Under the pieces are notes generated by a model, which worked only from the letters and a program-made list of their open reading frames with translations, did no database searches and had not been told where the DNA came from. Positions 1-8,461 of a DNA stretch of 64,000 nucleotides are shown in pieces (position 1 is the first letter of the stretch; each line of letters starts with the position of its first letter). The translations under genes and the position numbers were made by a program. Source of the stretch: Nocardia cyriacigeorgica (lineage in GTDB: Bacteria; Actinomycetota; Actinomycetes; Mycobacteriales; Mycobacteriaceae); the NCBI RefSeq assembly GCF_005863245.1, contig NZ_VBUT01000009.1:62001-126000 (forward strand), in the 5' to 3' direction.

Positions 1-296
1 TGGAACAGCAGATCACCCGGGGTGGCCGGCGCCTGATGACGCGGGCCGGCGAATCCGGGGAACTCGTGCAGTTCGGCGGGGCGCGGGCCGGAGAACAGCC
101 GATCCCATGCCGTCGAGCCGATACCGACGATGCAGGTGAGGCCGGCGCCCGGCAGCCGGAACCCCACCGAACGGCGCAGGCCCGCGAGATCTGCGAGCAG
201 GTCGCGCACCGCCGCTTCGCCACCCTCGTCGATGGTGGCGACGAGGAAGATCGCGGACGGTGTGAGCGGTTGGAGGATCGGCTGCGGCTCACCCAT
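1..296 (-). CDS. DyP-type heme peroxidase, N-terminal part (runs off the window)
   Basis: The reverse strand encodes about 98 codons starting at ATG 296. The start MGEPQPIL, then LTPSAIFLVATID, a conserved VRDLLADL and GLRRSVGFR, and WDRLFSGPRPAELH are typical of the N-terminal half of dye-decolorizing peroxidases. These are heme enzymes that oxidise diverse substrates with peroxide and are often exported or loaded into encapsulin nanocompartments. The proximal His and the distal GxxDG motif lie beyond the window edge, so function is inferred from the N-terminus only. A candidate iron-box sequence lies about 95 bp upstream. No Tat signal is visible at this start, so a cytosolic or encapsulated form is more likely than an exported one. 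Confidence 0.8.
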   Translation of the reverse strand, partial: MGEPQPILQPLTPSAIFLVATIDEGGEAAVRDLLADLAGLRRSVGFRLPGAGLTCIVGIGSTAWDRLFSGPRPAELHEFPGFAGPRHQAPATPGDLLF

Positions 297-389
297 GATC
301 GACAAGCCTAGTAGCTGCGAGCGTGCTGACCGCAGCGATTGGCCGAGGGCGTGTTAATACTCACCCGGATCATGGGCCGCGCGTTGCTG

Positions 390-408
390 TTTCGTAAGCC
401 TCACCTAC
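390..408 (-). promoter_or_regulatory. Possible IdeR/DtxR iron box upstream of the DyP gene
   Basis: On the reverse strand this 19-mer begins GTAGGTGAGGCTTACG and matches about 14 of 19 positions of the consensus TTAGGTTAGGCTAACCTAA known for actinobacterial IdeR/DtxR. It sits between the cupin stop and the DyP start, roughly where a promoter would be. A TATTAA-like -10 lies nearer the gene. The match is by eye and the right half is weak. Confidence 0.35.
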
Positions 409-417
409 GTCGGCGCG

Positions 418-744
418 CTATTTCGCGACGGTCAGCAGAAAGGCCACGTCGTCGACGGCTTTGACGCTGTGCCGGGCCTTGGGTACCACGATCAGGTCGC
501 CCGCCGAGCCCTTCCATTCGTTGTCGCCGCTGATCAAGGTCAGGGTGCCGCTGAGCACCAGCAGGGTGGCATCGCCGAAGTTGTCGTGTTCGGCCAGGCT
601 CTGGCCCGCGCTGAGACCGACGACGGTCTGGCGCAGCGTTTGCGCGTGGCCGCCGTAGATCGTTTGCGAGCTACGGCCGCTCGTGGCTGTAGCGGCCAGC
701 TTGAGTTGCTGGCGAGCTACCGCGGTCAGCGATTTCTTGTCCAT
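418..744 (-). CDS. Small single-domain cupin protein
   Basis: This is a 108-residue protein starting at ATG 744 (MDKKSLTAVA). Residues 40-105 have the cupin pattern: VVGLSAGQSLAEHDN, then a LLVLSGTLTLI strand pair, then GDLIVVPKARHSVKA. Candidate metal ligands are H53 in the first motif and H92 in the second, fewer than in classic cupins, so metal binding is uncertain. Stand-alone proteins of this kind are often called cupin domain-containing or LuxR-family-associated, and no substrate can be assigned. A longer in-frame opening upstream is antisense to folA and was not used; the chosen start fits the cupin family length. It is transcribed in the same direction as folA and the DyP gene. Confidence 0.8.
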   Translation of the reverse strand: MDKKSLTAVARQQLKLAATATSGRSSQTIYGGHAQTLRQTVVGLSAGQSLAEHDNFGDATLLVLSGTLTLISGDNEWKGSAGDLIVVPKARHSVKAVDDVAFLLTVAK

Positions 745-881
745 GGACTGCCTTTCGCAGATCACACCCGGAACAGGGCTGGTGTTCGGGGCCGATATCG
801 CTGAGTATGCCCGACCCGTCACCGGCGCTCGGGCGTTTTGCGCCGGTTGCGCGTTCGAGCCGGGAGTGTGGTGGGCGGAAT

Positions 882-1382
882 TCAGCGGCGTCGGGTGAAT
901 CTGCGGATCCGGTACCGCGGGCCCGCACTCGACTGCTGCCACGGCGTGTCGGCGTCGGGCTGCCACTGCGAGTCGATGGCGGGCGCGTACGCATCGCCCG
1001 CGACGTCGAGGTCGATCTCGGTGACGAGCAGTTCGGTGGCGTATTCCATTGCGGCGCGATAGATCTCGCCGCCACCCATGATCCACACATCGTCGGGTGC
1101 GGTCACCGCGAGCGCCTCGGGGAGCGAGGCGCTGCGTTCGGCGCCCTCGGCCGCCCAGTCCGGTTGCCTGGTCACCACGATATTGCGGCGCCCGGTCAGC
1201 GGACGGAAACGCGGCGGCAGCGAATCCCAGGTGCGTCGGCCCATCACCACCGGATGACCCATGGTGACCTCTTTGAAGTTGGCCATATCCTCGGGCACCC
1301 GCCAGGGGATCCGGTTGTCGGCGCCGATCACTCCGTCGGGCGTCTGGGCCCAGATCAGGCCGAAGACGCGGTCCGGGCTCAC
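882..1382 (-). CDS. folA: Dihydrofolate reductase
   Basis: This 166-residue protein reduces dihydrofolate to tetrahydrofolate with NADPH, regenerating the cofactor consumed by the neighbouring thymidylate synthase. Recognisable elements are FGLIWAQTPDGVIG with N-R-I-P-W at the substrate loop, the acidic E-D-M helix, VVMGRRTWDSLP, RRNIVVTR and IMGGGEIYRAAM. It starts at a GTG (VSPDRVFG) that overlaps the thyA stop by 4 bases (GTGA), implying translational coupling. Trimethoprim-type drugs target this family; no resistance mutation can be judged from the sequence alone. A longer upstream opening exists only because the frame is open antisense to thyA. Confidence 0.95.
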   Translation of the reverse strand: MSPDRVFGLIWAQTPDGVIGADNRIPWRVPEDMANFKEVTMGHPVVMGRRTWDSLPPRFRPLTGRRNIVVTRQPDWAAEGAERSASLPEALAVTAPDDVWIMGGGEIYRAAMEYATELLVTEIDLDVAGDAYAPAIDSQWQPDADTPWQQSSAGPRYRIRRFTRRR

Positions 1383-2182
1383 ACGGCCACCGGTGCCTTG
1401 ATCGCCGGGTGATGCCGGTAGTCGACGATCTCGACGTCGTCGTAGGAGTAGTCGAACAGCGAGGCGGCCTTGCGCAGTTTCAGCGTGGGGAACGGGTACG
1501 GCTCGCGGGTCAGCTGTTCGGTGACCTGGTCGACGTGGTTGTCGTAGATGTGGCAGTCGCCGCCGGTCCAGATGAATTCGCCCGGCTCCAGCCCGGTCTG
1601 CTGCGCCACCATCTGCGTCAGCAGCGCGTAGCTGGCGATATTGAACGGCACCCCGAGGAACAGGTCGGCGCTGCGTTGGTACAGCTGGCAGGACAGCTTG
1701 CCGTCGGCCACATAGAACTGGAAGAACGCGTGGCACGGCGCCAGTGCCATCTTGTCCAGTTCGGCCACGTTCCACGCCGAGACGATCATGCGCCGCGAAT
1801 CCGGGTCCTCGCGCAGCGTGCGCAGCACCTGGGAGATCTGGTCGATATGGCCGCCGTCCGGTGTCGGCCAGGACCGCCACTGCACGCCGTAGACCGGGCC
1901 GAGTTCGCCGTCCGGTGCGGCCCACTCATCCCAGATCGTCACGCCGTGCTCGCGCAACCAGCCCACGTTGGAATCGCCGCGCAGGAACCACAGCAGCTCG
2001 TAGACGATCGACTTCAGGTGCACGCGTTTGGTGGTGATCAGCGGGAAGCCGGCCGACAGGTCGTAGCGCAGTTGATGGCCGAAGACGCTGCGGGTGCCGG
2101 TACCGGTGCGATCGGACTTCGGCGTGCCGGAGGTGAGCACCTGACGGAGCAACTTTTCGTACTGGGTGTCTGGGGTGGTCAC
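1379..2182 (-). CDS. thyA: Thymidylate synthase (ThyA type)
   Basis: This 267-residue enzyme methylates dUMP to dTMP using methylene-tetrahydrofolate, which becomes dihydrofolate and is recycled by FolA. Visible motifs are SDRTGTGT and SVFGHQLRYDL near the N-terminus, FPLITTKRVHLKSI, the active-site Cys150 in LAPCHAFFQF, QRSADLFLGVPFNI and the GGDCHIYDNH dUMP-binding block. Length matches the bacterial family. It is the first gene of the thyA-folA operon. The region between its start (2182) and cobF (2268) is short and must hold both divergent promoters. Confidence 0.97.
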   Translation of the reverse strand: MTTPDTQYEKLLRQVLTSGTPKSDRTGTGTRSVFGHQLRYDLSAGFPLITTKRVHLKSIVYELLWFLRGDSNVGWLREHGVTIWDEWAAPDGELGPVYGVQWRSWPTPDGGHIDQISQVLRTLREDPDSRRMIVSAWNVAELDKMALAPCHAFFQFYVADGKLSCQLYQRSADLFLGVPFNIASYALLTQMVAQQTGLEPGEFIWTGGDCHIYDNHVDQVTEQLTREPYPFPTLKLRKAASLFDYSYDDVEIVDYRHHPAIKAPVAV

Positions 2183-2267
2183 GCCTCGACCTTACTTCCA
2201 GCCGGGCCGCGCGGCGGCGGCCCCCGGCGGCGTCGGTGCGCTCGACGTCGCCCCATAGGCTCGCCCT

Positions 2268-3035
2268 ATGCGGAAGCTGTACGTGATCGGCATCGGCGCC
2301 GGCGACCCGGACCAGGTAACGGTGCAGGCCATCAAGGCCATGCGCGAGGCCGAGGTGTTCTTCGTGATCGGCAAGGGCGCCGAGAAGCAGGAACTGGTGG
2401 ATGTGCGCACGACCATCCTGGCCGAGCATATGGATCATCCGTACCGGATCGTGGAGATCGCCGATCCGCCCCGGGCGCGCACCCCGATGGACGGCGCCGA
2501 CTACCGCGAGGTGGTCGCCGACTGGCACGAACGCCGCTCGCTGCTGCTGGAAGACGAGTTCGCGCGGGTCGACGGCGTCGGCGCGATCCTGGTCTGGGGC
2601 GACCCATCCCTCTACGACAGCACCCTGCGCATGGTCGAACGCGTGCTCGCCCGCGCGACGATCAGCTTCGACTACGCCGTCATCCCCGGCGTGACCAGCG
2701 TGCAAGCCCTGGCCGCCGCGCACCGGACGGTGCTGCATCGCATCGGCGAACCGGTGCACATCACCACCGGACGCCGCCTGCGCGAGGACGGCCTCGGCCC
2801 GGGATCGACGGTCGTCATGCTCGACGGGGACTGCGCGTTCACCGATCTGCCCGGCGACACGCGGATCTGGTGGGGCGCCTACCTCGGCATGCCCGATCAG
2901 GTGCTCATCGAGGGATCGGTCGCCGAGGTCGGCGCGCAGATCGCTGAACGCAGACAGCGGCTGCGCGCCGACAAGGGCTGGATCATGGACACCTACCTGC
3001 TGCGCGCACCGGAGCCGACCGGCGACGTCGAATAA
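2268..3035 (+). CDS. cobF: Precorrin-6A synthase (deacetylating)
   Basis: This 255-residue SAM-dependent methyltransferase of the aerobic cobalamin pathway methylates C1 of precorrin-5 and releases acetate to give precorrin-6A. The family signature is clear: KLYVIGIGAGDPDQVTVQAI at the start, GVGAILVWGDPSLYDSTLRMV, the IPGVTSVQALAA loop and the end WIMDTYLLRAP. The tetrapyrrole methylase fold spans the whole protein. It stands apart from other cob genes here, and no cobalamin riboswitch is visible in the 85-bp gap shared with thyA. A DUF2630 gene follows in the same direction. Confidence 0.93.
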   Translation: MRKLYVIGIGAGDPDQVTVQAIKAMREAEVFFVIGKGAEKQELVDVRTTILAEHMDHPYRIVEIADPPRARTPMDGADYREVVADWHERRSLLLEDEFARVDGVGAILVWGDPSLYDSTLRMVERVLARATISFDYAVIPGVTSVQALAAAHRTVLHRIGEPVHITTGRRLREDGLGPGSTVVMLDGDCAFTDLPGDTRIWWGAYLGMPDQVLIEGSVAEVGAQIAERRQRLRADKGWIMDTYLLRAPEPTGDVE

Positions 3036-3071
3036 CCCTGATCAGCGGCCCGGGTCCGTAGAGTGGGCACT

Positions 3072-3317
3072 ATGACCGAACAGGACATCCTGGGGCGTAT
3101 CAAGGAATTGGTCGAGCAGGAGCACAAGCTGCGGTCGCAGGCCACGAGCGGCGAGCTGGATCCGAAATCGGAACGGCAGCGTCTGGCCGAACTCGAAGTG
3201 ATGCTCGATCAGTGCTGGGATCTGCTGCGGCAGCGCCGCGCCCGCATCGACGCGGGTGAATCACCGGACACGACGCAGGTGAGCTCGCCGAGGCAGGTCG
3301 AGGGCTACCTCCAGTAG
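3072..3317 (+). CDS. DUF2630 family small protein
   Basis: This 81-residue protein (MTEQDILGRIKELVEQEH) has the conserved actinobacterial DUF2630 layout. There are two helices rich in Glu, Arg and Lys, the block ERQRLAELEVMLDQCWDLLRQRRA, and a short tail ending PRQVEGYLQ. Function is unknown; the charged heptad pattern suggests a helical hairpin or a small dimer. ATG 3072 was chosen over an in-frame GTG 9 bases upstream because family members start MTEQ/MTDE. The flavoprotein gene starts 8 bases after its stop, so the two are probably cotranscribed. Confidence 0.85.
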   Translation: MTEQDILGRIKELVEQEHKLRSQATSGELDPKSERQRLAELEVMLDQCWDLLRQRRARIDAGESPDTTQVSSPRQVEGYLQ

Positions 3318-3325
3318 GCGCCCCC

Positions 3326-4750
3326 GTGCAGACCACCGAATTCGACGTCATCGTCATCGGCGGCGGACCGGCGGGGGAGAACGCCGCCTCCTACGCCATC
3401 GCCGGGAGCGAACGCACCGCCGCGATCGTCGAACGCGAACTCGTCGGCGGCGAATGCTCCTATTGGGCGTGCATCCCGAGTAAGGCGCTGCTGCGACCGG
3501 GGCATGTGCTCGGCGGCGCCCGCGCCATGCCGGGCGTGCGCGCCGACGGACTCGATGCGGCCGCGGTGCTGCGGCGCCGCGACGCATTCGTGCACAACCA
3601 CGACGACTCCTCGCAGGCGGACTGGGCACACGACAACGGCATCGAAGTGGTGCGCGGCGCGGGCAAGCTGGCGGGTGAGCGGCTGGTGGAGGTCGGCGGA
3701 CGCACGCTTCGTGCGCGTCAGGCGGTGGTGCTGGCCACCGGCACCAGGGCCAACATTCCCGATGTGCCGGGCCTGCGGGCCGCGCGGCCGTGGACCTCGC
3801 GCGATGTCACCAATCTGGCCGAGGTGCCGCGCCGGGTGCTGATCGTCGGCGGTGGGGTGGTGGCCTGCGAGGCCGCCACCTGGCTGGCCGCGCTCGGCTC
3901 CGTGGTGACCATGGTGGTGCGCGGTGGGTCGCTGCTGGGGCGGGTCGAGCCGTTCGCCCGCGAACGGATCGCCGAGGCGTTGTCCGAGCGCGGGGTCCGG
4001 ATCCGTTTCGGCACCGAGCCGGTGCGGGTGAGGCGCCCGCAGGTCGGTGACACCGGCGAGGGGTGGATCCACGGCGGTCCGGTGACGGTCACCGTGCGCG
4101 ACCGCACCGGCGAAACCGACCTCGAAGCCGACGAGATCGTGGTGGCGGCCGGTCGCGCGCCTTCCACCGACGACCTCGGGCTGGAATCGGTCGGGCTCGC
4201 GCCCGGCTACGTCGAGGTCGACGACCAGCTGACCGTGCCCGGCCTGCCCTGGCTCTACGCCGTCGGCGATGTGAACCATCGCGTCGCGCTCACCCACATG
4301 GGCAAGTATCAGGCCCGGATCTGCGGTGACGTCATCGCAGCCCGAGCCGAGGGCAGAACCCTGAACGGCGCGCGCTACGCCGCCACCGCCGACCACGCCC
4401 AGGTACCACAGGTCGTCTACACCGATCCGGAACTGGCCTCGGTCGGGCTCACCGAAGAGGCCGCGCGCACAGCCGGCCACGCGGTCGACACCGTCGAACT
4501 CGATATCGCCGTCGCCGGATCGGCACTGGCCCGCGACGACTACGCGGGCCGGGCGAAGCTGGTGATCGACACCGCCGCCGACGCCCTGCTCGGCGCCACC
4601 TTCGTCGGCCCCGAAGTCGGCGAACAATTGCATGCCGCGACGATCGCGGTGGTCGGCCGCGTCCCGCTGGACACCCTGTGGCATGCGGTCCCGGCGTTCC
4701 CCGCGGTCAGCGAATTCTGGTTGCGGCTGTTGGAGGCCTGGCGTTCCTGA
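3326..4750 (+). CDS. Pyridine nucleotide-disulfide oxidoreductase (dihydrolipoyl dehydrogenase-like)
   Basis: This 474-residue FAD/NAD(P) enzyme has an N-terminal FAD site (VIVIGGGPAGENAA), a redox disulfide Cys44-Cys49 in GGECSYWACIPSKALLRP, a second Rossmann site (VLIVGGGVVACEAATWLAALG) and the FAD motif LYAVGDVN. The C-terminal dimerisation domain has HAVPAFPAVSEFW where true lipoamide dehydrogenases have HxHPTxxE, so the usual catalytic His position appears replaced. The protein therefore belongs to the dihydrolipoyl dehydrogenase-like/mercuric-reductase-like group, and its electron acceptor is unknown. The start is GTG 3326, 8 bases after the DUF2630 stop. Confidence 0.88.
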   Translation: MQTTEFDVIVIGGGPAGENAASYAIAGSERTAAIVERELVGGECSYWACIPSKALLRPGHVLGGARAMPGVRADGLDAAAVLRRRDAFVHNHDDSSQADWAHDNGIEVVRGAGKLAGERLVEVGGRTLRARQAVVLATGTRANIPDVPGLRAARPWTSRDVTNLAEVPRRVLIVGGGVVACEAATWLAALGSVVTMVVRGGSLLGRVEPFARERIAEALSERGVRIRFGTEPVRVRRPQVGDTGEGWIHGGPVTVTVRDRTGETDLEADEIVVAAGRAPSTDDLGLESVGLAPGYVEVDDQLTVPGLPWLYAVGDVNHRVALTHMGKYQARICGDVIAARAEGRTLNGARYAATADHAQVPQVVYTDPELASVGLTEEAARTAGHAVDTVELDIAVAGSALARDDYAGRAKLVIDTAADALLGATFVGPEVGEQLHAATIAVVGRVPLDTLWHAVPAFPAVSEFWLRLLEAWRS

Positions 4751-5052
4751 GCGGGCGGTAATCGCCCAGCGCGTCGGGACAGCGGCGTTCCACGCAGCGC
4801 AGCGGCCGGATCGCGCGCGGCGACCGATGGTCATCGTGGCCGGGGCCTCCACCACATCACGATCGGCGCCACATCCCGCTGTCGCGTCCTGGACGCCGCG
4901 GCCATCGAGGGCCCGGCCGCGCGCGATCAGGCGGTCTCAGATCGGCCGCGTGGTGATCGGATCGGCGGATCGGTCGCCGGCGGCGCCCAGGATTGCCGAG
5001 CTCCATGGCGGGTGCCGCGGCACATCGCGGGCGCTGGTGCGGGCAGCTCGCG
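4751..5052. other. Intergenic gap between convergent genes
   Basis: About 300 bases lie between the flavoprotein stop and the rskA stop. No coding potential, tRNA or strong terminator hairpin was recognised. Open frames here lack start and codon patterns of real genes. Confidence 0.5.
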
Positions 5053-6063
5053 TCAGGACAGCGGGAGTGCGGCGATCGGGTCCGTGGTGGGGCCCGGTGA
5101 GCCACCTGCGGGTTCCACGGTCATCGCGAGCTGATCGGAGGCCGCGAATTCGGTGACGTAGGGCGCACCGGGAGTGGGCAGGTCGGTCAGCACGCCGGCC
5201 GAGCGGGGCACACCCTCGGGGCCGATCAACCACAGCTGATGGGCGTGGCCCGCCGGGGGCGGGGGCACGGCGTCGAAGGTGATCGCGACGGCGTCCAGCT
5301 CGTCGGAGATATGGGCGATGAGGGTGCCGCCGGTGCTGACCGGGCCGGTCACCGTGCGGGCATCGGGTTGTTGCAGCACCTGGTCGGCGGTCACCATGCG
5401 GGCGGGCGCCTGCTCCGAGGTGCGCTGACCGAGCACGGCGGCACCGATCGCGACGACGGCGGCGACCGCGGCGGCAGCGGCGACCCAGCGCACGAGCTTG
5501 CGCTTACGGGTGCGGGCGGCGGCGAGTTCGTCGGCGGCGGGCCGATCTGTGCCATCGGCACCGGCCGCGCCGGACGAAGGCGGCTCAACCGCGGCAGGGC
5601 CTGTGCGGCTGGGGTGACCGAGGTGGGTGCGGTCGGTGCGCGAGGGCTCGCCCGGTTCGCCGCCGCCGGAGCGCTGGCGCAGGCCGGTGCCTGCGGGCTC
5701 GCCGAGTTCGCCGTCGCGGCTGCGCTCGTGCGGATCGGTGCCTGCGGGCGCACTGAGCCGGTCGGCGTCGGAGACCGCGGCCGGGTCGTGACCAGCGGCA
5801 CCGCGTTCGGCGATCGCCTCCAGGATTCGCCCCTCAAGCTCCTGCGGCGGTGCCTGCGCGTCGAGCACCGACAGGGCGCCCATCGCCTCGCGCACCTGGC
5901 GCACGATCTCGTCGAAGGCTCGCCGGATGTCCGGGTCGCAGGCCCGCAGCCGGTGTTCGATGCTCGCGCGTTCGGCGTCGGAGACGGCGTCGAGGGCGTA
6001 GGGGTGGGCGAGATCGAGTAGGTCGTGGTCGTCGGGATGCTCGGGTGGGGGCGCGTCGGTCAT
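5053..6063 (-). CDS. rskA: Anti-sigma-K factor with an expanded linker
   Basis: This 336-residue RskA-type anti-sigma factor has an N-terminal cytosolic sigma-binding domain (about 1-88: LLDLAHPYALDAVSDAER, then FDEIVRQVREAMGAL). A single membrane helix spans about 191-212 (WVAAAAAVAAVVAIGAAVLG). The extracytoplasmic RskA domain follows (AVITFDAVPPPPAGHAHQLW, then GVLTDLPTPGAPYVTEFAAS). Between residues 88 and 185 lies a low-complexity Gly/Pro/Glu/Arg linker with repeated GEP-type units, absent from typical family members of about 230 residues. It holds SigK at the membrane until proteolysis releases it. Its ATG overlaps the sigK stop by one base (TGATG), so the two are coupled. Confidence 0.9.
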   Translation of the reverse strand: MTDAPPPEHPDDHDLLDLAHPYALDAVSDAERASIEHRLRACDPDIRRAFDEIVRQVREAMGALSVLDAQAPPQELEGRILEAIAERGAAGHDPAAVSDADRLSAPAGTDPHERSRDGELGEPAGTGLRQRSGGGEPGEPSRTDRTHLGHPSRTGPAAVEPPSSGAAGADGTDRPAADELAAARTRKRKLVRWVAAAAAVAAVVAIGAAVLGQRTSEQAPARMVTADQVLQQPDARTVTGPVSTGGTLIAHISDELDAVAITFDAVPPPPAGHAHQLWLIGPEGVPRSAGVLTDLPTPGAPYVTEFAASDQLAMTVEPAGGSPGPTTDPIAALPLS

Positions 6064-6716
6064 CAGTGCGAAACTCCGGTCAGGCAGTCCTGGAGGCGCT
6101 TCAACCCGTCCCGGATGCGGCTTTTGACGGTCGGCAATGGTGAGGCGAGGTGGTCGGCTACCTCCCGGTAGGTGCGGCCACTGTAGTAGGCCAGGGCGAC
6201 GGCTTCACGCTGCGTGGACGTCAGCGTGTCGAGGCAGTCGCGCACAGCCTGTTCGTCCATCCGCTGCCCGACAGTTTCGGCGACGATGTCGTGATCGCGG
6301 CCGAGGTGGGCGTGCCCGTACACGATCTCGCGCCCGGCTGCGGAACTCTCGCTGCGCACCCGGTCCACCGCGCGCCGGTGAGTGATCATCATCAGCCAGC
6401 CGATCGGGCTCGACAGCGCCGGATCGTAGCGTTCGGCCGACGACCACACCTGGAGGAAGACCTCCTGGGTGGTCTCCTCGGCCGCCGCCGGACTGCGCAG
6501 CACCCGCAGCGCGAGCCCGAACACGCGCGGGCTGGTCTCGCGATAGAAATGCGTGAAGGCTTCCTGGTCACCGGCCGCGGTGGACTTCAGCAGACCGTCG
6601 AGCCTGCGGCGGACCTCGCCGTTCCCCTGCCGGACCGGGCAGGCCGCCCGCTCACCGGCCAGGTGATCGGGGACGACGGGGCCGATGAACGGGAGGGGAC
6701 CCGTATCTCTGGTCAT
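6063..6716 (-). CDS. sigK: ECF RNA polymerase sigma factor SigK
   Basis: This 217-residue ECF sigma factor has region 2 at about 45-110 (FTHFYRETSPRVFGLALRVL, then TTQEVFLQVWSSAERYDP and GWLMMITHRRAVDRVR). Region 4 is at about 155-210 (LTSTQREAVALAYYSGRTYREVADHL, then LPTVKSRIRDGLKRL). It is cotranscribed with rskA, the order seen in mycobacteria, where SigK controls mpt70/mpt83 and its own operon. The N-terminal 40 residues are poorly conserved and a shorter start is possible. Redox-sensitive cysteines are described in mycobacterial SigK; I did not verify equivalents here. Confidence 0.9.
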   Translation of the reverse strand: MTRDTGPLPFIGPVVPDHLAGERAACPVRQGNGEVRRRLDGLLKSTAAGDQEAFTHFYRETSPRVFGLALRVLRSPAAAEETTQEVFLQVWSSAERYDPALSSPIGWLMMITHRRAVDRVRSESSAAGREIVYGHAHLGRDHDIVAETVGQRMDEQAVRDCLDTLTSTQREAVALAYYSGRTYREVADHLASPLPTVKSRIRDGLKRLQDCLTGVSH

Positions 6717-6924
6717 GATCGTCTCCTCGCCCGCATGGCAGGGAGTTCGCGGTGGGCGGATGGCGGGATGGGCGCGAACGCGGGAATGTGGCCTGAGCCA
6801 CGTTCGTGGCTTCGTCGGAGCACGGGTTCAGTCTTGCGCACGGTCGCGGATCCGGTGGGTGATTCGCCTGCGAATTTCGGTTTACTTCTGTTGGCCGCGC
6901 GCCAGTTGTCGTTACCATCGGTCA

Positions 6925-8457
6925 ATGGTCGCGTCGATTGATGTCACGACCGCGGACGGCGTCGTCCGTGGTCACCGTGGCCGCCGGGTGATTCGCTGGC
7001 GGTCGATTCCCTATGCGGCGGCGCCGGTGGGTGAGCTGCGCTTCCGGGCTCCGCGTCCGGTGCGGCCGTGGACCGGGGTCCGCCAGGCCACCGAGTTCGC
7101 CAACGCCGCCATGCAGCACCGCACCGGTGCCCAGATCGGGGCTCGGCGCTACCAGCCGACCAGTGAGGACGCGCTGACGCTCAACGTCACCGCGCCGGTC
7201 TCGCGTGGCAGCACACCGCTGCCGGTCATGGTCTTCATCCACGGCGGCGGCTACATGTTCGGCACCTCGGCGCTGAGCCTCTACTCCGGTGCGCGGCTGG
7301 CGGTGGGCGGCGAGGTGATCGTGGTATCGCTGAACTACCGGCTCGGCGTGTTCGGTTACGCCGATTTCGGCGAGTTCGGCACCGACGAGCGGCCGTTCGA
7401 CTCCAATCTGGGCCTGCGCGATCAGATCGCCGCGCTGGAGTGGGTGCGCACCAATATCACGGCCTTCGGCGGCGATCCGGGCAATGTGACGATCTTCGGT
7501 GAATCGGCGGGCGCGCACGCGGTGCTCAGCCTGCTCGCCACCCCGTCCGCGGCGGGGCTGTTCCACCAGGCCATCGCGCAGAGCCCGCCCGCCGACTGGG
7601 CATTGACCGCCGACGACGCGCGGCTGATCGCCCGCCGCTGTGTGGAAGCGCTCGGCGCGACACCGGACACCGCGCAGCGGGTGCTGTCCGAAGCCGACGC
7701 CTACGACATCCATCGCGCCTTCGGGCGGGCGATGCGGGCGTCGTTGCAGGAGCGGCCCGGGTTCTTCGCCGCCGCGCCCGTCGTCGACGGGACGTTGCTG
7801 CCGCAGGCGCCGATCGACGCCATCGCCGACGGCAACGCCCACCGCGTGCCGCTGATCATCGGCACCTGCAACAACGAGGGCACTCTGTTCGCGAAGTTCG
7901 CCGACTACGCGCTGCCGACCACACCGCAGCGGCTGCGGGCCGCCGTCGGCGACGCCGAGATCGAGGCCCGCGTACGCGCCGCCTACCCCGGTTATCCCGC
8001 GCCGAAGGCGGCCATCCGGGCGGGCGGCGATTTCGTGTTCTGGCGGCCGTCGATCGAGGTGATGGCCGGGCACAGCAGGCACGCGCCGACCTACGCCTAC
8101 CGCTACGACTACGCGCCGCGCGCGCTGCGGCTGGCCGGGATCGGCGCCACCCACGCCACCGATCTCATCCCGGTGTTCGGCGTGGCCGACACCCCCTTCG
8201 GCCGGGCGCTCACCGCGGCCGGCGGGCGACGCGGCCTGGTGTCGGTGACCAGGCAGTTCCAGGACAATTGGCTGCGTTTCGCGCATACCGGCGCGCCGCT
8301 GCCGTCCTGGCCCGCCTACACCGAGAGCCGTCGCAGCACCTTGATCATCGACGCGCCGAGCCGGGTCGAACACGATCCGGAGCGGGCGCGGCGGTTGGCG
8401 TGGGAGGGCGTGCGGATGCCGAGGCTGGTGCAGCAGCGCGAAGTCGATCTCGGATAG
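6925..8457 (+). CDS. Type-B carboxylesterase/lipase
   Basis: This 510-residue alpha/beta-hydrolase of the type-B carboxylesterase family begins MVASIDVTTADGVVRGHRG. Diagnostic elements are IPYAAAPVGELRFRAP, the oxyanion loop PVMVFIHGGGYMFG, the SEDALTLNV block, the nucleophile Ser194 in FGESAGAHAV, an acidic residue in CNNEGTLF and a His in IGATHATDLIPVFG. It should hydrolyse esters of short to medium acyl chains, but the substrate is unknown. No signal peptide is visible, so it is cytosolic. ATG 6925 gives the normal family N-terminus, and in-frame starts further upstream would add sequence antisense to sigK. It converges on fpg. Confidence 0.92.
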   Translation: MVASIDVTTADGVVRGHRGRRVIRWRSIPYAAAPVGELRFRAPRPVRPWTGVRQATEFANAAMQHRTGAQIGARRYQPTSEDALTLNVTAPVSRGSTPLPVMVFIHGGGYMFGTSALSLYSGARLAVGGEVIVVSLNYRLGVFGYADFGEFGTDERPFDSNLGLRDQIAALEWVRTNITAFGGDPGNVTIFGESAGAHAVLSLLATPSAAGLFHQAIAQSPPADWALTADDARLIARRCVEALGATPDTAQRVLSEADAYDIHRAFGRAMRASLQERPGFFAAAPVVDGTLLPQAPIDAIADGNAHRVPLIIGTCNNEGTLFAKFADYALPTTPQRLRAAVGDAEIEARVRAAYPGYPAPKAAIRAGGDFVFWRPSIEVMAGHSRHAPTYAYRYDYAPRALRLAGIGATHATDLIPVFGVADTPFGRALTAAGGRRGLVSVTRQFQDNWLRFAHTGAPLPSWPAYTESRRSTLIIDAPSRVEHDPERARRLAWEGVRMPRLVQQREVDLG

Positions 8458-8461
8458 GCGG

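Noticed and set aside
2183..2267. Cobalamin riboswitch before cobF
   Set aside because: The gap is only 85 bases, shared with the thyA promoter, and shows no B12-box-like sequence.
3305..4855. A 516-codon reverse frame opposite the flavoprotein
   Set aside because: It has a His/Gly/Arg-rich shadow composition, and the forward gene has complete FAD and NAD motifs.
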